Assembly: GCA_963974125.1 (NCBI GenBank)
Contig: CAXBCH010000001.1
Location: 124,001 to 188,000, forward strand
DNA length: 64,000 nt
DNA from: Haliea sp963974125
GTDB lineage: Bacteria > Pseudomonadota > Gammaproteobacteria > Pseudomonadales > Halieaceae
Direction of reading: 5' to 3'
In this document: piece after piece, positions 1 through 7,304 of the stretch
Layout: each line of letters starts with the position of its first letter
How positions within the stretch are numbered: position 1 is the stretch's first letter
Translations under genes and position numbers: made by a program
The notes under the pieces: model-generated
What the model was told of the DNA's origin: nothing
The model's input: only the letters and a program-made list of their open reading frames with translations
Database searches by the model: none

Positions 1-1
1 T

Positions 2-466
2 GTGCGCAAGGATCATGAGCGCCAGAGTCACTACCCGGTGGTCAAGCTCCTGGCACACGGTGTGGAAACCGAGAAAGAATATCGCCACGAGTTCTTCTCT
101 TCAGGTGAGTACCGCAGCATGGTGGCCCTGGGGCAAACCCTCAATACCCTGATCGACGAGGATGGCTACTTCCAGCGCGGCGACAAGACTCTCGTCACCC
201 GGAGTTTTGAAGAGGGGCTCAGCTGGCTGATGAGCGAGGCCCGCAAGGGCTACAACATTCAGCGCTACAAGGGCCTCGGGGAAATGAATCCGGACCAGCT
301 GTGGGAAACCACCATGGACCCGGAGGCGCGTCGCATGCTGCAGGTTACAGTCGAGGACGGCATGGCGGCAGACCTGATCTTCACCACTCTGATGGGAGAC
401 CATGTCGAGCCCCGACGGGAGTTTATCGAAGAGAACGCACTTTCGGTTGCCAACCTGGACGTTTGA
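2..466 (+). CDS. gyrB: DNA gyrase subunit B, C-terminal part (5'-truncated by the window edge)
   Basis: This is the last 154 codons of gyrase B, the ATP-hydrolysing subunit of the type II topoisomerase that introduces negative supercoils. The visible stretch is the end of the TOPRIM region plus the C-terminal tail, with the signatures QRYKGLGEMNPDQLW and TLMGDHVEPRR, which favour GyrB over ParE. The protein ends ...ANLDV, the usual GyrB ending. The frame is open to the first base, so the GTG at position 2 is an internal codon and not a start. Roughly four fifths of the gene lies upstream of the window. In many gammaproteobacteria gyrB closes the dnaA-dnaN-recF-gyrB cluster, which would place this window beside the origin. 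Confidence 0.95.
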   Translation: MRKDHERQSHYPVVKLLAHGVETEKEYRHEFFSSGEYRSMVALGQTLNTLIDEDGYFQRGDKTLVTRSFEEGLSWLMSEARKGYNIQRYKGLGEMNPDQLWETTMDPEARRMLQVTVEDGMAADLIFTTLMGDHVEPRREFIEENALSVANLDV

Positions 467-497
467 GCCACGCCGCTCTTCTGATCAGTTTCACGTT

Positions 498-537
498 CAG
501 CCGAGCTAGATCAGCTCGTAAAGTTGAGATTCGGCTG
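498..537 (+). terminator. Possible weak hairpin after gyrB
   Basis: Nested inverted repeats lie just after gyrB: CGAGCT/AGCTCG with a 5-base loop inside CAGCCGA/TCGGCTG. No U-tract follows, so this is not a classical intrinsic terminator. It could be a Rho-dependent end or simply a chance structure. Confidence 0.25.
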
Positions 538-574
538 TGAGAAAGGGTAGCTTGTGAAAAAATAGTTAATAGTA

Positions 575-633
575 TGGACCTAAGGTGTTCCGCTTGATAT
601 TTTAGGTCCACACTAATTTCACAATGGACCTAA
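575..633. repeat. Three copies of TGGACCTAA upstream of the nucleotidyltransferase gene
   Basis: The 9-mer TGGACCTAA occurs at 575-583 and 625-633 on the plus strand and inverted (TTAGGTCCA) at 602-610. The last copy lies 3 bases before the ATG of the next gene and contains its only plausible Shine-Dalgarno triplet (GGA, 626-628). The surrounding DNA is much more AT-rich than its neighbours. The arrangement looks like an operator overlapping a ribosome-binding site, as in autoregulated accessory genes; that role is inferred. Confidence 0.55.
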
Positions 634-636
634 ATC

Positions 637-1686
637 ATGGCGCCGCAGTATAGCTCACTCTCCGGCAGCGCTGCACTGGCCTACGCAGAGGCCTATGAGC
701 AGGCGCTGTCACAGCGCAGAAATGAACAGCGCGGAAACTTTGACTTCCTGAAAAAAAACCTGTCTGGCAGAGACTACTGGTACCTTCGCTTTCGTCTGTC
801 GGGGACAGAAAGATCCTTCTACCTTGGCCAGGACTCTCCTGATCTTCGTGCTGCTATCGAGCGCCAAAAGGCGCTTTGGAAGGAAGGTCAGTCAAGTTCC
901 ATCCACCGCGAAAAAGCGGTGGCAATGGCGCTCGCTGCGGGCTGCACACCCACACCACACCGCGCCTACAAAGTGCTTAAGGCCGTCGAGATCGCTGGGT
1001 ATTTCGACGCGGGCGGTGTGCTCATAGGCTCCTTTGCGTACATCGCCATTGGCAATATCCTGAGTTGTGCGTGGCCTGCCTACACGACCGTGACACAGGA
1101 CGTGGACCTCGCCGTCTCGGACAAGGCGATGCTGGTTCTGCCCAAGCGCCAGCCGATCAAGGATGTGTTGCTCGACGCTGAACAGGGATTACTGGAAGTA
1201 CCCATGTTCGACCCGAAGTCGCCCGCGACGAGCTTCAAAATTCGTGGCAGCGTGTTTCGCCTAGACCTGATCACCCCGCAAGAAGGCAAACCGGAGGGTG
1301 GTGCCAGATACGTGCGGGCCGTGGATGGATATGCGCAGCCACTGATTTTCATCGATTACCTACTGGAGGATACGGTGAAAGCCTTGTTGCTGCACAAGGA
1401 CGGCGTGTTGGTCAATGTGCCCAGTCCGGCGCGATACGCGCTGCACAAAGTCGTCATTGCCCGGCGCCGCAACACGGGCCAAGCTGTCAAGGCCAGGAAA
1501 GACATGCAACAGGTTGTACCGCTTCTCGCTTGCCTGCTCCAGGAGCGCCCCGGCGATGTGTGGCTGGCCATAGATGCTGCCAGGGACTATCCAGGGAGTG
1601 CGTTCTTGCGAGATCTGAGGGCTGGGCTGGGAAAATTGGCCAAAGAGGAGCCGGGTTTGTCGCCCGTGCATGAATACTGTCTATGA
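637..1686 (+). CDS. Nucleotidyltransferase-fold protein, probably NTP_transf_8/GSU2403-like
   Basis: A 349-residue protein with a short N-terminal part (about 1-90, motif YWYLRFRLSGTERSFYLG) followed by a polymerase-beta-like nucleotidyltransferase core: GSFAY at residues 131-135 and QDVDLAV at 154-160, whose two aspartates would bind metal. The layout matches my memory of the GSU2403 family (Pfam NTP_transf_8), whose substrate is unknown. The gene stands alone in an AT-richer islet between gyrB and a long gene-poor gap, with short repeats in its leader, which suggests horizontal acquisition. Some nucleotidyltransferase-fold proteins are toxins (for example AbiEii), but no partner gene is visible here, so a toxin role is speculative. 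An A8 run at 751-758 lies in frame. Confidence 0.75.
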   Translation: MAPQYSSLSGSAALAYAEAYEQALSQRRNEQRGNFDFLKKNLSGRDYWYLRFRLSGTERSFYLGQDSPDLRAAIERQKALWKEGQSSSIHREKAVAMALAAGCTPTPHRAYKVLKAVEIAGYFDAGGVLIGSFAYIAIGNILSCAWPAYTTVTQDVDLAVSDKAMLVLPKRQPIKDVLLDAEQGLLEVPMFDPKSPATSFKIRGSVFRLDLITPQEGKPEGGARYVRAVDGYAQPLIFIDYLLEDTVKALLLHKDGVLVNVPSPARYALHKVVIARRRNTGQAVKARKDMQQVVPLLACLLQERPGDVWLAIDAARDYPGSAFLRDLRAGLGKLAKEEPGLSPVHEYCL

Positions 1687-2100
1687 GCAGATGAAATACC
1701 CCTGACCGCGGAGATGTTGGCGGCCAACAATTCATGATCATAATTCGATGAAGCCGTCAGTTATGCGACCATCGCGCTGGCGGATGAACCAGGCCCGATC
1801 AATCGGCCGGTATGTTTTTGGGTGTCACAGACCCCTGTTGGTTCTCACGCTGTTTGAAAATTTGTCACCGTATTGGGACCTGGCAGCCGATCTTTTTGAT
1901 GTCTTGATTTTGCAACTGGTTTCGTTCTGTCGAGCAGGGCGAACCTGGTGACATTTTGTAATGTGAGCTTGCTATGGAAGGCCGCTTCCAACGACGAAAA
2001 ATGCGATTCGGGCAACGGCAGTTAACACCTCAAAGACGTCATTCACCGCTCGTGCAGTGGGAGCATTTCGTACGCTCGCAGCGGTCGGTGGGCTTCGATA
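1687..2100. other. Gene-poor interval of about 410 bp, no convincing gene
   Basis: The interval contains a TGTTGG/CCAACA hairpin with a 3-base centre at 1715-1729 and the 8-bp palindrome ATGATCAT at 1734-1741. A 67-codon open frame at 1748-1951 has no recognisable protein features or ribosome-binding site and is probably spurious. The stretch may be decayed accessory DNA. No tRNA, IS ends or promoter of note were recognised. Confidence 0.4.
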
Positions 2101-3243
2101 CTAATCCGCGAGTTGCTTGTCGACAGATTGATTGAACGCTGCCAGCGCCCCCTCGAAGCGACCAAAGTTCAAATGCTGCTTGGCGCCACTGAGAAGGCCG
2201 CTCTGAATTCCCTCGGCCAGGTCGAAGTCTTCGATTAGCGTCTTGATTGTAAGATTGTGATTCTTGGTCCAGTAATCATGACGCTCTGAGGTATTTGCCT
2301 GCTTTGGGATCATGGTGGACAGTTCCAGGCACGTGCGGTCGGCCGCAACAGGCGAACTCTGTATCCAGATAAAATGGTCTTCCTGAACGAGGAACTGTGA
2401 GGTCGGAAAAACGCTGTATAGCACGTTGGCGTGCTCGCCCAAGACCCACTCATCAACAGGCTGTTGCTTGAGTTCAGGCAGTGTGCTGCGGGGAAGAATA
2501 GAACAAATGTGGGGTCCAAAGCAGCGATAGGATGACAGATTGTCGAGGAATAGCGGGGCAATTGTATTCCTGTGCGCTACACGGAAGTGGTAGGCTTCAA
2601 GCCCTCCTTCCACCAGCAGTTTCCAGTTAGCGGGAATGTTCAGGATGACACTGTCAAAAATCACGTGATCATTCGCACCCATGGATTCGATGTATTCCGC
2701 CATCCTCCCCAAGTGCCCCGGCACGTCGATATTTTCAGCCCCTTCTGCCAGACTAACCCAGATCCAACCTGCGTGCTCCTCGCATGGTACAAAGTGCAAA
2801 CTGTGTTCTGCGCGATTCAGGCCGGGAAAGCCGTTTTTCTCATGAGGTACGGCAATCAGCTCACCAGTGTTGCTCCAGGTCCACGCATGGTAGGGGCAGC
2901 TGAATCTGTGCTTGCATCCCGACGATTCCGGTACCAGTTGCGCGCCTCGATGACGACAGAGGTTGTAGAACGCCCGAACCCTGCCGTCCCGGTCGCGGGT
3001 AAGTAACAGAGCGGCCCCGCCTACCTCACGAGTAACAAAAGAACCGGGACCAGGAAGCGAGGAAACATGGGCAGCAATCTGTGGCAGCCGGCGATGGATA
3101 CGGTCACGCTCCCGCGTGAAAACCGCCTCGGAAAGATACCGCTCGCAATCAATTTTGACCCAGTGTTCATCAAGGAAAGGCGAGCTGCACTCGTGCAGTT
3201 CGACCAGTTCCTTCAGCAAGGCTACCTCTATTTCTCTGTCCAT
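2101..3243 (-). CDS. Rieske [2Fe-2S] non-heme iron oxygenase, alpha subunit type
   Basis: A 380-residue ring-hydroxylating-type oxygenase. The Rieske cluster ligands are C96-x-H98 (CRHRG) and C116-x2-H119 (CPYHAW). The catalytic domain carries the mononuclear iron motif YHFRVAH with H219 and H224, preceded by a bridging-type acidic residue. Such enzymes hydroxylate or demethylate aromatic or quaternary-ammonium substrates using electrons from a separate reductase. No ferredoxin, reductase or beta subunit is adjacent, so electrons must come from elsewhere. The start is supported by GGGGA 8 bases before the ATG. The gene diverges from a TetR regulator across a region with two palindromic operators, so regulated expression by an inducer is likely. 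The substrate cannot be read from the sequence. Confidence 0.88.
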   Translation of the reverse strand: MDREIEVALLKELVELHECSSPFLDEHWVKIDCERYLSEAVFTRERDRIHRRLPQIAAHVSSLPGPGSFVTREVGGAALLLTRDRDGRVRAFYNLCRHRGAQLVPESSGCKHRFSCPYHAWTWSNTGELIAVPHEKNGFPGLNRAEHSLHFVPCEEHAGWIWVSLAEGAENIDVPGHLGRMAEYIESMGANDHVIFDSVILNIPANWKLLVEGGLEAYHFRVAHRNTIAPLFLDNLSSYRCFGPHICSILPRSTLPELKQQPVDEWVLGEHANVLYSVFPTSQFLVQEDHFIWIQSSPVAADRTCLELSTMIPKQANTSERHDYWTKNHNLTIKTLIEDFDLAEGIQSGLLSGAKQHLNFGRFEGALAAFNQSVDKQLAD

Positions 3244-3264
3244 TGTGTTATCCCCGCATACGAC

Positions 3265-3304
3265 TTACCAATCGGTAGGTAAAAGTATTACTTACCGAAT
3301 GGTA
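3265..3304. promoter_or_regulatory. Two TetR-type operators in the divergent Rieske/TetR intergenic region
   Basis: Two imperfect palindromes share the form TTACC-N4-GGTA: 3265-3277 (centre AATC) and 3292-3304 (centre GAAT). Their centres are 27 bp apart. They lie between the divergent oxygenase and regulator genes, the standard position for TetR operators. Two dimers could bind cooperatively and repress both genes. Confidence 0.7.
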
Positions 3305-3361
3305 GGGGGTCAAGTACTGCGATACACTCTCGCCTGATAACCTGGGAGAATGCGCCAGTCC

Positions 3362-3949
3362 ATGTCAACACGCGAACAGTTCATAATCACCGCCCAGCGC
3401 CTGTTCGCCGCCAAGGGTTTTTATGGTGTCAGTATCGCGGCCATCGCCGAGCAGATGGGGCTCACCAAGCAGGCCCTGCTCCATTATTTTGGCAGTAAGG
3501 AGAAGCTGTACGGCGAAGTACTGCAGGCAATTTCAGATGAGCTGATGTCAGCCACTCAGGAGATAATCGAGAGAGAACCTGACGCAGCAGAACGCCTGGC
3601 AGCTCTAATAGAGGCACAGCTGAGAAACCTGATGAGCGACCAGGACTCCGCACGCCTGATCATGCGGGAGCTACTGGATAATGAACAACGGGCAAGCAAG
3701 GCTGCCAGCTGGTACCTGCAGCCCTATCTGGAGACTCTGGTGGATACTGCTTTGATGATCGATGCACACCGGACAAAAACCCGTGGGCAGGCTTTGGCGA
3801 TGGTGTATCAGTTACTGGGGGCTGCCCATTACTTTGCTGTTTCAGGGCCCACTTTGACCCGGATGTTTGGCTCCAGAGTGTTCAAAGAGGTATCCGATAA
3901 CTACGAAAATGAACTACGGGCGTTGATACTGACGAGGTTAGCTCAATGA
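3362..3949 (+). CDS. TetR/AcrR family transcriptional regulator
   Basis: A TetR-family repressor of about 195 residues. The N-terminal helix-turn-helix is clear (TREQFIITAQRLFAAKGF, then VSIAAIAEQMGLTKQALLHY, then FGSKEKLY). The remainder is the variable ligand-binding, dimerising helical domain. An ATG at 3350 is in frame but only one base from the GGGAG at 3344-3348, whereas the ATG at 3362 is 13 bases away, so 3362 was chosen; both remain possible. It is divergent from the Rieske oxygenase gene, and the two palindromes between them are its likely operators. The ligand is presumably the oxygenase substrate or a product, which is inference. Confidence 0.9.
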   Translation: MSTREQFIITAQRLFAAKGFYGVSIAAIAEQMGLTKQALLHYFGSKEKLYGEVLQAISDELMSATQEIIEREPDAAERLAALIEAQLRNLMSDQDSARLIMRELLDNEQRASKAASWYLQPYLETLVDTALMIDAHRTKTRGQALAMVYQLLGAAHYFAVSGPTLTRMFGSRVFKEVSDNYENELRALILTRLAQ

Positions 3950-4202
3950 CCGCCTATAGGACAAAGCGGCCGCTGTAACGAGGTCAGACAACACCACAGG
4001 TGGTTTCCGCCGGTCAGGGGCTCGGCAGCATCTGGACAGGCGGAGCGCCGAACTTGTGGCAAGCGGGCCCGTCGGGAACAACCTGCGCTGGCAGTCTGGG
4101 ACGTGGTGGCCGCAGCGAAACCGGGACACTTGGTAAAAGGTGCGCTACTGGGCTTTAATAGCCGCTCTGCAACGATGACTGGCGGCCGGGAGCTGACGGC
4201 AG

Positions 4203-4652
4203 ATGATAGAACTTTGTGGTATAGCCGTTCGTGCCCGCTCCAGGGCGCCGATGGTCGCCTGCGAGCGGGCACGGGTGACCCCGGAGCGCGGCGTTGAGGG
4301 GGACTTTCGCGGCAAGCCTGGCCGGCGCCAGGTGACCGTGCTGAGCAGTGAGAGCTGGGCCAGGGCCTGTGCCGAGCTGGGGGAAGCGTTGCCGTGGATG
4401 ACACGTCGGGCCAACCTGCTTGTCAGTGGCCTGGAGTTCACCCCCGCGCATGTGGGGAGCACTCTGCGTATCGGCGACCTGGTACTGCAGATTACCCGGG
4501 AAACCGATCCCTGTGAGCGCATGGATCAGGCTCGGCCCGGGCTGCGGGCCGCCCTGGAGCCGGACTGGCGCGGCGGAGTCTGCTGCCGGGTTATCGTCGG
4601 CGGCGAAATCACGCTCGGCCAGCGCGGCGACGTGTTCAGCCCAGGGTCGTGA
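4203..4652 (+). CDS. MOSC domain protein
   Basis: A 149-residue stand-alone MOSC (molybdenum cofactor sulfurase C-terminal) domain of the YiiM-like kind. Supporting motifs are RRANLLVSGL, a GDLVLQITRETDPCERM stretch with the conserved cysteine of the family, and PDWRGGVCCRVIVGGEI near the C-terminus. MOSC proteins carry a reactive cysteine and act in sulfur or molybdenum-cofactor-dependent reactions; the substrate here is unknown. GGGAG lies about 10 bases upstream of the ATG. Its 3' end overlaps by 17 bases the 3' end of the convergent membrane-protein gene. The 250 bp upstream hold no further gene that can be supported. Confidence 0.8.
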   Translation: MIELCGIAVRARSRAPMVACERARVTPERGVEGDFRGKPGRRQVTVLSSESWARACAELGEALPWMTRRANLLVSGLEFTPAHVGSTLRIGDLVLQITRETDPCERMDQARPGLRAALEPDWRGGVCCRVIVGGEITLGQRGDVFSPGS

Positions 4653-5925
4653 CTGCCGCCGCCAGAGCAATGACCAGCACCGCACAGGCAATGGTTGGCA
4701 ACAATACCTGGTTGCCGAGCGTCGCCCCGCCCAGGATGCGGCAGTAAACCCCCTTCATTACGGTATTGGTCGCCGCGGCCAGGCAGATACACATCAGCAC
4801 CAGCCCGGCAGACAGCTGTGCCTCTGCCTTCGGTGCCAGCGACAGCACTATCGGGTCGACATCGGCGACTCCGGTCACGATCGACAGCAGGAAGAGCCCC
4901 TGCTCCCCAAACCACGCCAGCAGCCCCTCGACCGCCACCATGACCACGGCGAGCAGTGCACCGAACTGCAGTGCCGGCAGCAGTTGAAACGGGTTGCTCA
5001 CGGTTGGTTGCTTGACCTCGCCCTTCTGCGGATGTCGCAAATGCCACAGGGCCATGCCCAGCAGCATCAGCATGCCGCTGCCGAGAGGCAGCAAGGCAGG
5101 CAACAACAGGTCGCGCTTGAGGACAAAAATAACCACCAGCACCCGGCTGAACATGGTGCTGCAGGCGACCAGTATGCCCGCCGTGAGTGCCCTGGTCTGG
5201 CTGTCGTGCTGGTGCAGGCGTGACAGGCTGACGGTCACCGCCGTTGAGGAGGCGAGCCCCCCTGCCAGCGAAGTGACCAGAATCCCGCGCCGGGGGCCGA
5301 CCAGGCGCATGGCAAAGTAACCCAGCAACGACAGGCCCGAAATCAGTACCACCATCCACCACAGGCGCCAGGGGTTGATGGCGCCCCAGGGCCCGAAATC
5401 CTGGTCTGGCAGTAGCGGCAGCACGACCACGGAGACCACCAGAAACTGGAGGGTACCCGTCAGCTCCTGGCGATCCAGCACTTGTACCCAGTGGTGCAAT
5501 GTCTCCTTCAGGTGCAGCAGCAGCGCCAACAGCACAGCGCTCGCCGCCGCCGGCAATGCCAGCTCAAACGCCGGCATGGCTCCCAGCCAGTAGGTCGCCA
5601 TTGCCGCAACGGCCGTGGTGATACTCACATCCCCGTCGCGGCGGGACTCCTGTACATAGCCCGCGGCCAACAGCAGTCCCAGGGGAATGAATACCAGCGC
5701 ACAGATCAGCGCCGCCTGCTGCGGGACCAGCGTCGTGGAGACCACCGCGACCACCGCGCCCAGTAGCGCCAGCAGGGTAAAGGTGCGGATGCCCGCGACA
5801 CGGCCGCCTTCAGAGTGGCCCCGATGGTGCCAGCCGCGTTCGCTTCCCACCAACAGGCCAATACCGAGAGCAATCCCCAGACTGCTGAACTGGCCGAGCA
5901 ACTGTGAGTAGTCTGGTATGTCCAT
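4636..5925 (-). CDS. MgtC/SapB and DUF4010 domain integral membrane protein
   Basis: A 429-residue, very hydrophobic protein. The N-terminal 130 residues resemble MgtC/SapB (GIALGIGLLVGSERGW, then GIRTFTLLALLGA). The rest matches the DUF4010 half found in the same architecture (LVGPRRGILVTSLAGGLASS; ending in repeated transmembrane helices). About 11-12 transmembrane segments are apparent. Function is unknown; MgtC relatives are linked to magnesium limitation and membrane potential, and DUF4010 proteins are generally uncharacterised. AGGA sits 5 bases before the ATG. The gene starts 11 bases after the multicopper oxidase stop codon and so is probably the last gene of that copper-handling operon. 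Confidence 0.82.
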   Translation of the reverse strand: MDIPDYSQLLGQFSSLGIALGIGLLVGSERGWHHRGHSEGGRVAGIRTFTLLALLGAVVAVVSTTLVPQQAALICALVFIPLGLLLAAGYVQESRRDGDVSITTAVAAMATYWLGAMPAFELALPAAASAVLLALLLHLKETLHHWVQVLDRQELTGTLQFLVVSVVVLPLLPDQDFGPWGAINPWRLWWMVVLISGLSLLGYFAMRLVGPRRGILVTSLAGGLASSTAVTVSLSRLHQHDSQTRALTAGILVACSTMFSRVLVVIFVLKRDLLLPALLPLGSGMLMLLGMALWHLRHPQKGEVKQPTVSNPFQLLPALQFGALLAVVMVAVEGLLAWFGEQGLFLLSIVTGVADVDPIVLSLAPKAEAQLSAGLVLMCICLAAATNTVMKGVYCRILGGATLGNQVLLPTIACAVLVIALAAAVTTLG

Positions 5926-5936
5926 TGGTTCCTGTA

Positions 5937-7304
5937 TCAGTGCTGGTGGCCCTGCCGTTTGGGGACCGGCAAGGTCTCGCTCTTCGGTCCCGCCAGTTTA
6001 CCCCGTCGTGCCGGTTGACCGTAGTCCGGATCGGCGCTGACGCGGCGGGCAACTTCGCCCTCCGGGTGCCGATACCAGCCGGGGTCCCGGAAGTCCCCTG
6101 CCGCCAGGCCGTCCCGGACCTTCACTACCGTGAACATGCCGCCCATCTCGATATTGCCGAACGGCCCCTTGCCCATCATCATCGGCAGGGTATTCGGCGG
6201 CCCGGTCATGTGGCCGCTGTCGGTATGGTCCTGATGCTCGCCCATGCCGTGCTCGCCCATCGCCATATAGCCTGGCAGCAGGGTGCGTATCTTCTCCTCT
6301 ACCCCATCCTGGTTCACGCCCAGGGTGTTGGGCAGATCGTGGCCCATGGGATTCATGGTGTGATGTGACATGTGGCAGTGGAAGGCCCAGTCACCGGGTA
6401 CCCCGACAAATTCGATATCGCGCATCTGGCCGACACCGATGATTTCCGTCACCTCGCTGCGCCACTGCTCCCGGGGCCAGCGCCCGCCGTCGCTGCCAGT
6501 CACCTGGAATTGTACGCCGTGCAGGTGGATCGGGTGGTTCCACATGGAGAGGTTGCCCAGCCGGATACGCACCCTTTCGCCGCTGGCTGCGACCAGGGTG
6601 TCTATGGCCGGGAACACCTTTGAATTCATGGTCCAGAGGTCGAACTCCACCATGACTGCCGGGTCCGGTCGGGAGGTGCCGGGGTGCATGGCCCAGTTGT
6701 GCAACAGGATGGCGTAGTCGCGATCGATGGGTTCGGGCTCACCGTCTTTGGGATGAATAATGAACAGCCCCATCATGCCCATGGCGAGCTGCACCATTTC
6801 GTCCGCGTGGGGGTGGTACATGTGGGTCCCGTGCTGCTGCAGGGTGAATTCGTAGACGAAGGTTTCGCCCGGCTGGATGGCGGGCTGGGTCAGGCCGGAA
6901 ACCCCGTCCATGCCGGATGGCAGGATCAACCCGTGCCAGTGGATACTGGTGTGCTCGGGCAGCCGGTTGCTGACATAGATCCTGACCCGGTCGCCTTCGA
7001 CGGCCTCCAGGGTCGGTCCCGGGCTGGTGCCGTTATAGCCCCAGCACTTCGCCTTCGAACCCGGGGCAAATTCGTGCTCGATTTCTTCTGCCACCAGGTG
7101 GAATTCCTTGACCCCGTCGACCATGCGATGAGGCAGGGTCCAGCCGTTGGGGGTGTGCACGGGCCTGTAGCCCTGCGGGTCGCGGTGGCCTGCTGAGGGC
7201 TCGCCTTGGTTGTTGTGAACGTGGCCGCTGTCGGCCATTGCCCGGGTGATGGCCAGTGCCGGCAATACGCTGCCGCTGGCCAGCAGGAAGTCTCTGCGCT
7301 TCAT
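5937..7304 (-). CDS. Multicopper oxidase, Tat-exported (CueO/CopA-like)
   Basis: A 455-residue periplasmic multicopper oxidase with the four histidine-rich copper-site segments: HWHG (122-125), HGTHMYHPH (158-166), HPIHLHG (257-263) and FHCHMSHH (308-315), followed by an axial-type M320. The N-terminus MKRRDF followed by a hydrophobic stretch is a twin-arginine signal. Family members oxidise Cu(I) or phenolics while reducing oxygen to water. The C-terminal half is rich in Met and His (GMGEHQDH, PMMMGKGP), typical of copper-tolerance oxidases. Its ATG overlaps the stop of the upstream outer-membrane-efflux gene by one base (TGATG), implying translational coupling. Confidence 0.92.
   Translation of the reverse strand: MKRRDFLLASGSVLPALAITRAMADSGHVHNNQGEPSAGHRDPQGYRPVHTPNGWTLPHRMVDGVKEFHLVAEEIEHEFAPGSKAKCWGYNGTSPGPTLEAVEGDRVRIYVSNRLPEHTSIHWHGLILPSGMDGVSGLTQPAIQPGETFVYEFTLQQHGTHMYHPHADEMVQLAMGMMGLFIIHPKDGEPEPIDRDYAILLHNWAMHPGTSRPDPAVMVEFDLWTMNSKVFPAIDTLVAASGERVRIRLGNLSMWNHPIHLHGVQFQVTGSDGGRWPREQWRSEVTEIIGVGQMRDIEFVGVPGDWAFHCHMSHHTMNPMGHDLPNTLGVNQDGVEEKIRTLLPGYMAMGEHGMGEHQDHTDSGHMTGPPNTLPMMMGKGPFGNIEMGGMFTVVKVRDGLAAGDFRDPGWYRHPEGEVARRVSADPDYGQPARRGKLAGPKSETLPVPKRQGHQH

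Noticed and set aside
751..758. A8 run in the nucleotidyltransferase gene as a phase-variation switch
   Set aside because: The frame continues intact and no second frame with coding properties follows, so no switch can be supported.
3950..4202. Several open frames of 60-180 codons on the minus strand
   Set aside because: They are antisense shadows of the MOSC gene and lack protein features.
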